A stretch of 15,357 nucleotides of DNA from Bacteroidaceae bacterium. Its GTDB lineage: Bacteria > Bacteroidota > Bacteroidia > Bacteroidales > Bacteroidaceae. The DNA is taken from assembly GCA_900765575.1 (NCBI GenBank), contig CAAFRW010000258.1, forward strand, positions 1 to 15,357, in the 5' to 3' direction. Position numbers and translations under genes: made by a program. Shown here piece after piece: positions 1-8,490 of the stretch (position 1 is its first letter; each line of letters begins with the position of its first letter). Below the pieces are notes generated by a model, which saw only the letters and a list, made by a program, of their open reading frames with translations, did not search any database and was not told where the DNA came from.

Positions 1-1000
1 CCAACTGTCTGTTGCGGAACACATCTATCGCTACATATAAAGCTTGACGGAAGGATTCTTCCGAAGCAATGCCCTGTCCGGAAATATAGTATGCTGTTCC
101 GTGAGCCGGAGAAGTACGTACAATGGGAAGACCGGCCGTATAATTCACTCCATCGTCCATGGCTAGTGCCTTAAACGGAGCTAATCCTTGGTCGTGGTAC
201 ATGGCCAAAACGCCATCAAAATGCGTATAACTGCCAGAACCCATAAAGCCATCTGCCGGATAGGGTCCAAAGCATTGGATGCCCTCGGCCACCATCTCTT
301 GAATAGCCGGGATAATGATTTCCTGCTCTTCAGTACCAATCAGTCCACCGTCGCCGGCATGCGGATTCAGAGCCAATACGGCTATACGCGGACAATCAAT
401 ATTAAAATCTTGTTTCAATGATTGATGAAAGATAGCTAATTTCTCTTTTATCAACTCCTTGGTTATGGAAGAAGCGATGTCTTTTACCGGAATATGGGTG
501 GTAACCAATGCCACGCGGAATTCATCCTTCATCAGAATCATCAAAGCCTTTTTTCCTTCACCTACCCGTTCTTCTATATATTCGGTATGCCCGGGGAAAT
601 GAAAAGAATCCGACTGGATGGTATGCTTATTTATCGGAGCTGTAACCAATACATCGATGAAGCCGTCACGATATTCCTGCAAAGCTTTCTCCAGTGCATC
701 CAATGCAGCCTTTCCTGCCTCAGGAGTCGGTTTAGAAAACTCCACCTTTACCTCTTCCTCACCACAGTTTACAATACTCAACTTATTATAGGAAGCCTCC
801 GCGGCAGAATTCACGATACTGAAATTGGTCGGCAAATCCATCGCCTTGCGATGATAAGTAGCCACCTTGGGAGAACCGTATATAACAGGTGTACATAATT
901 CCAACATGGTAGGGTCTGCAAAGGTTTTCAGTATAACCTCATACCCTACTCCATTGATATCCCCGTGGGTGATACCAATTCTTATTTTATCTCTTTCCAT
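1..1000 (-). CDS. pdxA: 4-hydroxythreonine-4-phosphate dehydrogenase PdxA (3' end missing)
   Basis: PdxA is a cytosolic enzyme of the DXP-dependent pyridoxal phosphate pathway. It oxidises 4-phosphohydroxy-L-threonine with NAD; the product decarboxylates and PdxJ uses it. The reading frame is open from the ATG at 1000 to the window edge, giving 333 residues; the family is usually about 330-365 long, so only the C-terminal tail is missing. Visible family motifs are THGDINGVG (11-19), PGHTEY (136-141), LNPHAGDGG (211-219), MYHDQGLAPFKAL (267-279) and RTSPAHGTAY (295-304). H169, H214 and H269 match the three zinc-ligand histidines of E. coli PdxA with a constant offset of three. The start lies 8 nt after the DUF4837 stop on the same strand, so it is most likely the distal gene of the rlmN unit. 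Identification is firm; the true end lies outside the window. Confidence 0.96.
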   Translation of the reverse strand, partial: MERDKIRIGITHGDINGVGYEVILKTFADPTMLELCTPVIYGSPKVATYHRKAMDLPTNFSIVNSAAEASYNKLSIVNCGEEEVKVEFSKPTPEAGKAALDALEKALQEYRDGFIDVLVTAPINKHTIQSDSFHFPGHTEYIEERVGEGKKALMILMKDEFRVALVTTHIPVKDIASSITKELIKEKLAIFHQSLKQDFNIDCPRIAVLALNPHAGDGGLIGTEEQEIIIPAIQEMVAEGIQCFGPYPADGFMGSGSYTHFDGVLAMYHDQGLAPFKALAMDDGVNYTAGLPIVRTSPAHGTAYYISGQGIASEESFRQALYVAIDVFRNRQL

Positions 1001-1008
1001 ATTATCTG

Positions 1009-2064
1009 TTATTTATCTTTTTCTGTTTCCGTTTTCGTTTCTTCCGCACCTTCTACCGGTATTTCCACTCCATCCTGTGTCTCTTCCGGAAGCTGCAATG
1101 TATATAATGAGGCTTCCATCATTCGCATTAAATTACGCTTTAACTTATCAGGAGAAAAAATAAAGGCTTCTACAACTACAACCCGTCCGTTCTTCTGGTC
1201 AACACGCGAATGAGATACAAACGGACCACCCATCATATCGCCTTTCATCGCCCATAAGCCTCGCGCTTCCTGTGCATAGTCCTTACGAACAGCTATATCC
1301 TGGGTTTCCACATACAATGTATCGGTCATCATATACATACCTTCGCGGGCTCCGGGAAGATTTGCTTTCATAATCGAATCCCGTTTTTGAATGAAATATT
1401 CGCGAGTGAACGTATTTTTATCTGTATACGGATATGAATACACAACAATGTTCATATCGCTTGTAGCCGCATTGGTTGAGGCCCAGAAGAAATCCTTTCC
1501 TATTTTATAGGAAGCCAATTCCGTCGGCACCCAGAGTTTGCAACCGAAAAGGCTATCCACCTTCTGCTCTACGATAGCACTATGTTTCCCCCTTAAAGCA
1601 TTAATTTGCCTGTTCATTTCTGCTTTAACAAAGAAGTCTATAATCACCTGTTTGTTTTTCGTTACAAATTCTTCAAACTCTTTTTCATTCGGAGCTTGAA
1701 TTCTCATAATCATCTGCGGTTGCGCATATTCGTCCCGCAAATATCTTAATTTGGGTTGCGTATAGGTATCTTTTATATCTACCAGAATAATGTTACGGAA
1801 TATGCGGAGCACCCGGTCAAACTGAGAAGGGTCCGTATAGGAAATGCGGAAAGAGCGCTCCGACTGAGGCAGTCCCGGTACATCCGTATCCAATACATCA
1901 AACAAAGCTCGTCCGGCAGGACGTTCCCACGTACCTTTATCTACAACGACCAGCATTTCGTAAGGCCGGCCACTCGACACAGGGGTAAACAAAGTCCCAT
2001 TTTTGCAAGAAGCAAAAGTCAATACTACTAATACAAAGCTTAGATACTGTATGATACGTTTCAT
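1009..2064 (-). CDS. DUF4837 family lipoprotein of unknown function
   Basis: This 351-residue protein matches my recollection of the Bacteroidetes family DUF4837; no function is established for it. Residues 1-20 form a lipoprotein signal: a basic start (MKRII), a hydrophobic stretch (about 6-17) and FASC ending at C20, a slightly atypical lipobox with Phe at -3. The mature protein is predicted to be lipid-anchored in the envelope. It is mostly charged and soluble, with Tyr- and Arg-rich segments and an acidic Glu/Thr-rich C-terminal tail (about 327-351). I chose the ATG at 2064 because it begins exactly with the signal peptide; a TTG six bases upstream would add only two residues. It sits 15 nt after rlmN and 8 nt before pdxA, so co-transcription is likely, but the context gives no clear functional hint. 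Confidence 0.85.
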   Translation of the reverse strand: MKRIIQYLSFVLVVLTFASCKNGTLFTPVSSGRPYEMLVVVDKGTWERPAGRALFDVLDTDVPGLPQSERSFRISYTDPSQFDRVLRIFRNIILVDIKDTYTQPKLRYLRDEYAQPQMIMRIQAPNEKEFEEFVTKNKQVIIDFFVKAEMNRQINALRGKHSAIVEQKVDSLFGCKLWVPTELASYKIGKDFFWASTNAATSDMNIVVYSYPYTDKNTFTREYFIQKRDSIMKANLPGAREGMYMMTDTLYVETQDIAVRKDYAQEARGLWAMKGDMMGGPFVSHSRVDQKNGRVVVVEAFIFSPDKLKRNLMRMMEASLYTLQLPEETQDGVEIPVEGAEETKTETEKDK

Positions 2065-2079
2065 AATCAAAATTATTTA

Positions 2080-3117
2080 TTAAAGTTTTACATGCTGTTG
2101 TTTAGCCGTGGAGAGCATACCGCAAGCGGCAAATATATCTTCTCCCCGCGAAGCTCTAATCGTAGTAAATACGCCATGCTCAGTCAGATAGTCCCTGAAA
2201 GCAGTCATGGTCTCCATATCGCTCCCTTCTAAATCGACATTCGGTATAGCATGAAAGCGAATCAGATTGATACGACAATCCAGGCCGCGCAATAGTTTTA
2301 CCAATTCTTTTGCATACATCAGCGAATCATTGACTCCCTTAAACATGATATATTCAAACGATAGTCTTCTCTGTTTGCTGAAATCATAATCTCGCAATAA
2401 ATCGAGCATTTCCGTCATGGAGTAAGCTCGTTCGGCTGGCATCAGTTCTCTACGCTGTACCGGAAAAGGGGAATGCAAACTGATAGCCAGATGACAATCA
2501 CTTTCTTCCAGAAAGCGTTGCAGTCCTTTCTTTAATCCTACCGAGGAAACGGTAATACGTTTCGGACTCCATTTGTATCCGTACTCTGCCGTCAGAATAT
2601 GTAAAGCTTTCAATACTTCGTCTAAATTGTCAAAAGGCTCCCCCATTCCCATGAGTACCACATTGGTTAAGGTATCCCTTTCGGGTATCGAATAAATTTG
2701 ATTGAGTATCTGGTTGGCAGTGAGATTGGCAGAAAAACCTTGCTTACCGGTCATACAGAACTTACAGTTCATCTTACAGCCCACTTGCGACGAAACACAT
2801 AACGTTGCGCGGCTATCGTCCGGAATGTAAACGGATTCTATATAATTACCCTCCGGCGTACGAAACAAATATTTTACCGTACCGTCTATCGAACGCATGG
2901 CTTCTACCGGTTCGGAGGCGCCTACTTCAAACTCCTCTTTAAGCAGTTCTCTATGTTTCAACGACAAATTGGTCATCTCGTCTATAGAAACAACTTTTTT
3001 ATCATAAATCCACGAAACGATTTGTTTGGCAGTAAACCCGGGCATATTCCGTTCTTTTACCACTCGTTGTACTTCGTCAAGGGTCATACCTAAAAGAGTT
3101 TGCTTCGTATCGCTCAT
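2080..3117 (-). CDS. rlmN: Dual-specificity rRNA/tRNA adenine-C2 methyltransferase RlmN
   Basis: RlmN is a radical-SAM enzyme that methylates C2 of A2503 in 23S rRNA and of A37 in a subset of tRNAs, supporting translational fidelity. The protein has 345 residues, typical for the family. The radical-SAM cluster motif CxxxCxxC is C114, C118 and C121. The two further family cysteines are present: C107 in LCVSSQVGC and C332 in ACGML, matching E. coli C118 and the methyl-carrying C355. The glycine-rich GMGEPFDN motif (157-164) and the LAISLHS segment (210-216) also fit. The N-terminal region (about 1-95) is the RNA-binding domain. The ATG at 3117 gives the standard N-terminus and lies about 28 nt downstream of a -7 box on the same strand. 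It appears to be the first gene of the unit with the DUF4837 lipoprotein and pdxA. Confidence 0.97.
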   Translation of the reverse strand: MSDTKQTLLGMTLDEVQRVVKERNMPGFTAKQIVSWIYDKKVVSIDEMTNLSLKHRELLKEEFEVGASEPVEAMRSIDGTVKYLFRTPEGNYIESVYIPDDSRATLCVSSQVGCKMNCKFCMTGKQGFSANLTANQILNQIYSIPERDTLTNVVLMGMGEPFDNLDEVLKALHILTAEYGYKWSPKRITVSSVGLKKGLQRFLEESDCHLAISLHSPFPVQRRELMPAERAYSMTEMLDLLRDYDFSKQRRLSFEYIMFKGVNDSLMYAKELVKLLRGLDCRINLIRFHAIPNVDLEGSDMETMTAFRDYLTEHGVFTTIRASRGEDIFAACGMLSTAKQQHVKL

Positions 3118-3145
3118 TTTTCTTTTCTATAAAAGATTTATCACG

Positions 3146-3153
3146 CAAAGTTA
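3146..3153 (-). promoter_or_regulatory. Bacteroidetes-type -7 box for rlmN
   Basis: Read on the minus strand this is TAACTTTG, a full match to the TAnnTTTG consensus. It would place the start of transcription about 20 nt upstream of the rlmN ATG. I cannot see a convincing -33 TTTG at 19-21 nt spacing (the best is TCTG), so the call rests on the -7 match and its position. Confidence 0.6.
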
Positions 3154-3196
3154 AAGAAAAAAGTGAAACTATCGCAGATTTCCCCTACATAATAGC

Positions 3197-3204
3197 TATA
3201 TTTG
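3197..3204 (+). promoter_or_regulatory. Bacteroidetes-type -7 box for the five-gene operon
   Basis: TATATTTG fully matches TAnnTTTG and lies back to back with the minus-strand box at 3146-3153. No clear -33 TTTG is visible at the expected spacing. Transcription from here would give a leader of roughly 200 nt before the first large gene at 3415, and that leader contains the 47-codon ORF at 3245. Confidence 0.55.
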
Positions 3205-3244
3205 CAAGCATTATATTAAATTTTAGGATTCATATATTCGTAAA

Positions 3245-3388
3245 ATGAACTGTAAAAGTAACGCTTTTGTCAAACGAGCCCGCTCCATGAAACAAGTAGA
3301 TACTTCTTTTCTATATGGCCAGGTGCTTCAAAAACAAAATAAAGACAAACTAGAAACTACTGAGTTGTATCCTTTTACAAATGTATAA
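3245..3388 (+). CDS. Possible 47-residue small protein or leader ORF
   Basis: An ATG at 3245 opens 47 codons ending in TAA at 3386, between the predicted operon promoter and the first large gene (26 nt before its ATG). The product starts MNCKSNAFVKRARSMKQVD. It is Lys-rich and hydrophilic, with no membrane segment, no signal peptide and no family I recognise. It could be a genuine small protein, a leader ORF whose translation affects the downstream gene, or a chance frame in an AT-rich leader. The ATG has no Shine-Dalgarno sequence, but that is normal here. Position is the main argument for it; coding quality cannot be judged by eye at this length. Confidence 0.35.
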   Translation: MNCKSNAFVKRARSMKQVDTSFLYGQVLQKQNKDKLETTELYPFTNV

Positions 3389-3414
3389 AATCTCAAATTA
3401 AAACATTTAATTTT

Positions 3415-5865
3415 ATGAATTCACCACGCATCACTTGTTTTCTACCTTATCTCAGTCAGGAACAAGCTTCAGATACGATTGAAACCCTACAAAAAGAAAA
3501 GGAGCTGTACGAAATCGTATTGCTTACAATGGAAGAGCCTGAAGAAAAATCATTCAAAGGATGCCCGTTTCTAAAAATAGACTCTTTGTTTTCTACCCAG
3601 ACTCTAAAAAACATAGCAAAACATTGCAGCGCAAAAGCTTCTTATATATTACTTTATACCCGATTTACCCCGTTCCGGCTGGGTTACCAAACTATCAAAC
3701 GGTTTATACAGGTAGCACAAGATGTACCTTCCGGACTTCTATACAGCGATTTTTATCAGATACAAAATGGAACAAGGGTTCCACATCCGGTTATTGATTG
3801 CCAATCAGGCAGCCTGCGAGATGATTTCGACTTTGGTTCTTTATATCTGTTTAAATCGGAGCCGTTCAAATCGGTTGCTGCCAAAATGCCTGTATTGCAA
3901 TACGCTGCTTTATATTATATGCGTTTGTTTATCAGTAAAGAGAGCGGAAGCGAACCTGTACACATCAACGAATATTTATATACGCAGGAGGAAACCGACA
4001 CCCGTCTTTCCGGAGAAAAACAGTTCGATTATGTGAATCCCAAGAACAGGGACGTACAAATTGAGATGGAAAAAGTATGCACGGAATATTTAAAAGGCAT
4101 AAATGGTTATCTTCCGCCTTACCAATACGAAAACATAGACCCTTATTTGCGCCATTTCCCCCTATCATCGGGAGCATCCGTCATTATTCCGGTGCGAAAC
4201 AGGGTTCGTACCATCGGGGATGCCATACAATCGGCTTTGCAACAAAAATGTGAAAAAGACTTCAATATATTGGTAGTCGACAATCATTCTACAGATGGAA
4301 CCAGTGAGATAATTGAGCAATATGCGGCGATGGATTCCCGTGTGGTTCATATCATTCCCGAACAAGATGATTTGGGCATAGGTGGTTGTTGGAACTTGGC
4401 CATTCATCATCCCGAGTGTAAAAATATTGCCATCCAACTGGATAGTGACGATTTATACAGCGGAGAGCATGTTATTCAAAAGATTCTTTCCGTATTTATA
4501 AGTAAAAAGTGCGCTATGGTAATCGGTTCATACCGTATGACTGATTTTGAATTGAACACCCTTCCTCCCGGAGTGATAGACCACAGAGAGTGGACTCCGG
4601 AAAACGGACGCAACAACGCACTCCGCATCAATGGATTAGGAGCCCCGCGTGCTTTCTATACTCCTATTTTAAAAGAGATTCCTTTTCCAAACACTTGTTA
4701 TGGAGAAGATTATGCGATGGCTTTAGCCATTTCCCGCAGGTATAAGATTGAGCGTATTTATGATGTGCTTTATCTTTGCCGCCGTTGGGAAGGAAACTCG
4801 GACGCAGCCCTCAGTATAGAGAAAGTGAATGCAAACAACTCTTACAAAGACAAGATACGAAGCATTGAACTGGCTGCTCGCATTCAATACATGACACCGG
4901 AATACAAATTCGTAACGAGCGCTGCACTTAACCGGCTCTATAAAGAGCAGATGCCTCTATGGGATTTGGCACGTATGAACCATCAGGCTTTGAAAAATGT
5001 ACAGACACGGCAACTGGGCAGTACGATTTCCATACAATACAATCCGGCACGAATCGTATCGACAGGAGCCAAAGTCGATGCAGCCACACTGGCTAAACGT
5101 CCGTGTTTTTTATGTAAAGAGAATCGTCCTCAGGAACAATTGTCTTTACCCTGTTTCAACCGCTTTGAAGCGTTGGTAAATCCGTACCCCATTATGCCCA
5201 TGCACTTTACCATTGCAAACAAAGACCATACACGGCAAACGCTAAAAGAGAATTTAGAAGATTTTGTAGAATACGCCAAGCTCCTAAATTCATACACACA
5301 TATCTATAATGGGGCTAAATGCGGTGCTTCCGCACCCGACCATTCCCACTTTCAAGCATTTAAAAGCAACTCTTTGCCCATCTTTAAAATGGTTGAAACG
5401 TGTTTAAATGAAAAGAGTCCATTAGAAAGAAAAAAGAAAGAAGTTGATACAAAGTTATATGCTTTAACAGATACGGACATTCCGATGTTTATCATTGACG
5501 ATAAAAGTCCCAAAGCATACACAGCCGTCAGTTTCATCAACGAGGTAATGCAAAGCCTGCCGGTTAAAGAAGGAGAAGAGGAACCTCGCCTGAACCTTAT
5601 CGCATGGAGTCCGGAAAAAGGACGGACCATTTTTGCTGTCATCCCACGCAGCAAGCACCGTCCGGACTGTTACTCGGAAAGTGGGAAAAAGCAGATAATG
5701 GTTAGTCCGGGCGCCATTGATATGGGAGGACTTCTTATCCTCCCCCGCGAAGAAGATTATCAGAACATCACATTAGATAAAGCACGTTCCATTCTTCAGG
5801 AAGTAGCATTCAGCAAGGAAGAGATGGAAACAGCCATTCAAAAACTGAAAGAAATTATTAAGTAA
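3415..5865 (+). CDS. Fusion of family 2 glycosyltransferase and DUF4922 (HIT-like phosphorylase) domains
   Basis: This 816-residue protein with no signal peptide is predicted cytosolic. Residues 1 to about 235 resemble a degenerate GT-A region: LLYSDFYQI (108-116) sits where a family 2 enzyme would carry its DxD segment, followed by LRDDFDFG (134-141). Residues about 254-465 are an intact GT2 domain: SVIIPVRNR (255-263), VVDNHSTDGT (287-296), metal-binding DSDD (343-346), YGED (429-432) and RRWEGNSD (456-463). Residues about 560-816 are DUF4922: CFLC (564-567), LVNPYPIMPMHF (587-598), HSHFQ (643-647) and FAVIPRS (740-746) before a Gly-rich segment. CxxC, HxHxQ and the late PR motif are the layout of Ap4A phosphorylase and GDP-hexose phosphorylase in the HIT superfamily, so a nucleotidyl-transfer or phosphorolysis role is inferred. 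Sugar, nucleotide and acceptor are unknown. Its TAA overlaps the next ATG (TAATG), showing translational coupling. Confidence 0.88.
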   Translation: MNSPRITCFLPYLSQEQASDTIETLQKEKELYEIVLLTMEEPEEKSFKGCPFLKIDSLFSTQTLKNIAKHCSAKASYILLYTRFTPFRLGYQTIKRFIQVAQDVPSGLLYSDFYQIQNGTRVPHPVIDCQSGSLRDDFDFGSLYLFKSEPFKSVAAKMPVLQYAALYYMRLFISKESGSEPVHINEYLYTQEETDTRLSGEKQFDYVNPKNRDVQIEMEKVCTEYLKGINGYLPPYQYENIDPYLRHFPLSSGASVIIPVRNRVRTIGDAIQSALQQKCEKDFNILVVDNHSTDGTSEIIEQYAAMDSRVVHIIPEQDDLGIGGCWNLAIHHPECKNIAIQLDSDDLYSGEHVIQKILSVFISKKCAMVIGSYRMTDFELNTLPPGVIDHREWTPENGRNNALRINGLGAPRAFYTPILKEIPFPNTCYGEDYAMALAISRRYKIERIYDVLYLCRRWEGNSDAALSIEKVNANNSYKDKIRSIELAARIQYMTPEYKFVTSAALNRLYKEQMPLWDLARMNHQALKNVQTRQLGSTISIQYNPARIVSTGAKVDAATLAKRPCFLCKENRPQEQLSLPCFNRFEALVNPYPIMPMHFTIANKDHTRQTLKENLEDFVEYAKLLNSYTHIYNGAKCGASAPDHSHFQAFKSNSLPIFKMVETCLNEKSPLERKKKEVDTKLYALTDTDIPMFIIDDKSPKAYTAVSFINEVMQSLPVKEGEEEPRLNLIAWSPEKGRTIFAVIPRSKHRPDCYSESGKKQIMVSPGAIDMGGLLILPREEDYQNITLDKARSILQEVAFSKEEMETAIQKLKEIIK

Positions 5866-7181
5866 TGAAAGAGCCTGAAATAAGCGTAGGTATCGTTAAC
5901 GCACAAGAGATTGAATTCTCTTTAAACATGAATTACTTTGCAAAAGGTGAAATTGTACGCGGAGAACAAAAAGTAACCTTCAGCGAAGGAGGAATTCTTT
6001 GGAACGGCAATTTGTACAAAGAATTAACGTTCACTCCACAGGAAGATTATGCGTCGTTTTCCATCTACAATGTAACCATCGGAATCAATTTCCATTGGGA
6101 ACGAAAAGAGACACAGATTTTCTCCGGAACATTACGTTTGGTAGTAGAAGAAGAGAAGATAACGGCCATCAACATTCTTCCGGCTGAGGATTACCTTATC
6201 AGCGTCATCTCATCGGAAATGAGAGCCACTTCTTCTATTGAATTCTTAAAGGCTCATGCTGTCGTATCACGCAGTTGGTTATTTGCGCAGATAGAAAAGC
6301 GGAAAAGTGTAAAGGAAAGCGGAGACCAGTTCTTTTCCTTCTGTAAAACGGATACGGAATACATACGTTGGTACGACCGGGAAGACCATACCATTTTCGA
6401 TGTTTGTGCCGACGACCATTGCCAACGTTATCAAGGTATTACCAAAGCAAACAACCAAGCGGTAGTAGAGGCCGTTGAAGCCACTCGCGGACAGTTGCTT
6501 ATGTACGGACGTGGTATATGCGACGCACGTTTCTCCAAATGTTGCGGAGGAGTAAGCGAGGAGTTTGAAAATTGCTGGGAAAACAAGCATTTACCTTATC
6601 TTACTTCCATACGCGATGCGGAAGAAAAGGAAAAGCTCACCTATCCGGACCTGACGAAAGAAGAAGTAGCCGAGAAATGGATACGTACCTCTCCCGAATC
6701 GTTCTGCAACACAGACAATACACATATCATTACACAAATATTAAACAATTACGACCAGGAAACCACCGACTTTTACCGGTGGAAAGTGCATTACACGCAA
6801 GATGAGCTTTCGGAATTGATACGCCAACGTTCTAAAATCGATTTCGGTTTCATTATCGATTTAATTCCTATTCAACGGGGAAAGTCAGGACGCATCACCA
6901 AACTGAAAATCATCGGGAGTCTCCATACCCTGATTATCGGTAAGGAGTTAGAGATAAGACGCACGCTCTCTCCTTCCCATCTGTTCAGTTCTGCATTTGT
7001 AGTAGACAAGGGACCGTTAAAGAACGGCTTTCCGGAAAGCTTCACCCTGACGGGTGCCGGATGGGGACACGGAGTAGGTTTGTGCCAAATTGGCGCGGCC
7101 GTAATGGGAGAAAAAGGATATAAATACGATGAGATACTTCTCCATTATTATAAAGGAGCAGACATCCGTAAGTTTTATTGA
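5865..7181 (+). CDS. SpoIID/LytB domain protein, no export signal seen
   Basis: The family includes SpoIID, a lytic transglycosylase that cleaves glycan strands lacking stem peptides, and LytB amidase enhancers. Family features in this 438-residue protein are LPAEDYLISVISSEM (105-119), where E118 corresponds to the catalytic Glu of SpoIID; a His/Cys/Cys group at H175, C181 and C186 resembling the zinc site of clostridial SpoIID; KCCGG (225-229), followed by a tryptophan and PYL; and GWGHGVGLCQIGA (399-411). Residues 1-95 are beta-rich in appearance and unassigned. The N-terminus is hydrophilic (MKEPEISVGIVNAQEIEF) and an in-frame stop at 5859-5861 rules out a longer form, so I see no signal peptide. 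That is odd for a peptidoglycan-acting enzyme. The start overlaps the upstream stop and the stop abuts the transporter start. It may act on imported fragments, leave by another route, or bind sugars without cleaving. Confidence 0.88.
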   Translation: MKEPEISVGIVNAQEIEFSLNMNYFAKGEIVRGEQKVTFSEGGILWNGNLYKELTFTPQEDYASFSIYNVTIGINFHWERKETQIFSGTLRLVVEEEKITAINILPAEDYLISVISSEMRATSSIEFLKAHAVVSRSWLFAQIEKRKSVKESGDQFFSFCKTDTEYIRWYDREDHTIFDVCADDHCQRYQGITKANNQAVVEAVEATRGQLLMYGRGICDARFSKCCGGVSEEFENCWENKHLPYLTSIRDAEEKEKLTYPDLTKEEVAEKWIRTSPESFCNTDNTHIITQILNNYDQETTDFYRWKVHYTQDELSELIRQRSKIDFGFIIDLIPIQRGKSGRITKLKIIGSLHTLIIGKELEIRRTLSPSHLFSSAFVVDKGPLKNGFPESFTLTGAGWGHGVGLCQIGAAVMGEKGYKYDEILLHYYKGADIRKFY

Positions 7182-7183
7182 GT

Positions 7184-8473
7184 ATGAAACAGAAAAACAA
7201 TGCATGGAGCTGGATTCCGACTCTTTATTTTGCAGAAGGACTTCCCTACTTTGCCGTGATGACAATGGCTGTCATTATGTACCAGAATCTGGGACTGAGC
7301 GATAAGGAGATTGCCTTCTACACCAGTTGGCTGGGCATGCCATGGGTCATCAAACCAATATGGAGCCCGTTTATCGATTTGGTGCGTACCAAGCGTTTTT
7401 GGGTGCTCTCCATGCAAGGATTCATGGCTGCCGCTTTTGCCTGTGTAGCCTTTTTCCTTCCGTCTACGTTTTTTGTGCAAGCAACCATGGCCTTCTTTGC
7501 TTTGCTGGCTTTCTCGTCCGCTACGCATGATATTGCAGCCGATGGGTTTTACATGTTGGCCCTATCCACCAAAGAGCAATCCTTTTTTGTAGGAATCCGT
7601 AACACGTTTTACCGATGTGGAAGCATTTTCGGACAAGGAGTATTGGTTATGTTAGCCGGACTTCTGACCGAAGGGAAAATCATTCCCTCGATAAAAGGAG
7701 ACGCCGCTCTGGCGTGGGCGCTTGTTTTCTACTTGCTATCCGCCCTCTTTATCGGACTGTTCCTTTTCCATCTTTTTAAGATGCCCAAGCCCGAAAACGA
7801 TACATCCGGTTCTAAAACATCAGCCAAACAATTATTGGAGAACTTTATCGAGACGGTGGTTTCGTTCTTTAAGAAGGATGGTATCGGACTGGCGCTTTTC
7901 TTTATCCTGACTTACAGACTGGGGGAATCACAATTAGCCAAGATTGCTCCGCTTTTCGTGCTGGCATCTCCCCAGAAAGGAGGTTTGGGATTATCCACCA
8001 CTACCGTGGGAGGCATATATGGCACCTTGGGAGTGATTGCCCTGCTATTGGGCGGCATTGTAGCCGGAATCATGGTTTCCCGTAAAGGCCTGAAATACTG
8101 GATTGTTCCCATGGCATTAGCCATCAACATACCGGACCTTCTGTATGTACTGCTTGCCTGGTTACAATGCAGTCATTTATGGCTTGTCACCATCTTTGTG
8201 ATGATTGAACAGTTTGGCTACGGAATCGGTTTTGCCGCATACATGCTATACCTTATATATATAGCGAAAGGAACACATAAAACGGCTCACTACGCCATTG
8301 CTACAGGACTGATGGCCGCAGGCATGTCCTTCCCCGGTATGATTGCCGGATATTTAGAGGAAATGGTAGGGTATACTCATTTCTTTATCATCGTTTGCTT
8401 ATGCACTTTACCGGGAATTATAGCAGCCATTCTGATAAGGAAACAATTACCGGAAACATTCGGAAAAGAATAA
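7184..8473 (+). CDS. murT: AmpG/MurT-like MFS transporter for MurNAc or muropeptide sugars
   Basis: This 429-residue inner-membrane protein of the major facilitator superfamily has about 12 hydrophobic segments and a hydrophilic central linker (about 205-225). Segments resembling the AmpG family are FAEGLPYF near the start (about 17-24), the charged loop FIDLVRTKR between helices 2 and 3, and THDIAADGFY in helix 4. AmpG imports GlcNAc-anhydroMurNAc peptides; the T. forsythia relative MurT imports free MurNAc. Because the next two genes encode a MurK-like kinase and MurQ, I favour MurNAc as cargo. That assignment is by context, since sequence alone cannot separate the two. I chose the ATG at 7184, two bases after the SpoIID stop. 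A TTG at 7178 would overlap that stop and add two residues, but TTG starts are uncommon here. Confidence 0.85.
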   Translation: MKQKNNAWSWIPTLYFAEGLPYFAVMTMAVIMYQNLGLSDKEIAFYTSWLGMPWVIKPIWSPFIDLVRTKRFWVLSMQGFMAAAFACVAFFLPSTFFVQATMAFFALLAFSSATHDIAADGFYMLALSTKEQSFFVGIRNTFYRCGSIFGQGVLVMLAGLLTEGKIIPSIKGDAALAWALVFYLLSALFIGLFLFHLFKMPKPENDTSGSKTSAKQLLENFIETVVSFFKKDGIGLALFFILTYRLGESQLAKIAPLFVLASPQKGGLGLSTTTVGGIYGTLGVIALLLGGIVAGIMVSRKGLKYWIVPMALAINIPDLLYVLLAWLQCSHLWLVTIFVMIEQFGYGIGFAAYMLYLIYIAKGTHKTAHYAIATGLMAAGMSFPGMIAGYLEEMVGYTHFFIIVCLCTLPGIIAAILIRKQLPETFGKE

Positions 8474-8490
8474 ATTGAAAAGGAAACAAT

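Noticed and set aside
188..898. Plus-strand open frames opposite pdxA.
   Set aside because: They are antisense shadows of a clearly coding pdxA; their translations show no family features.
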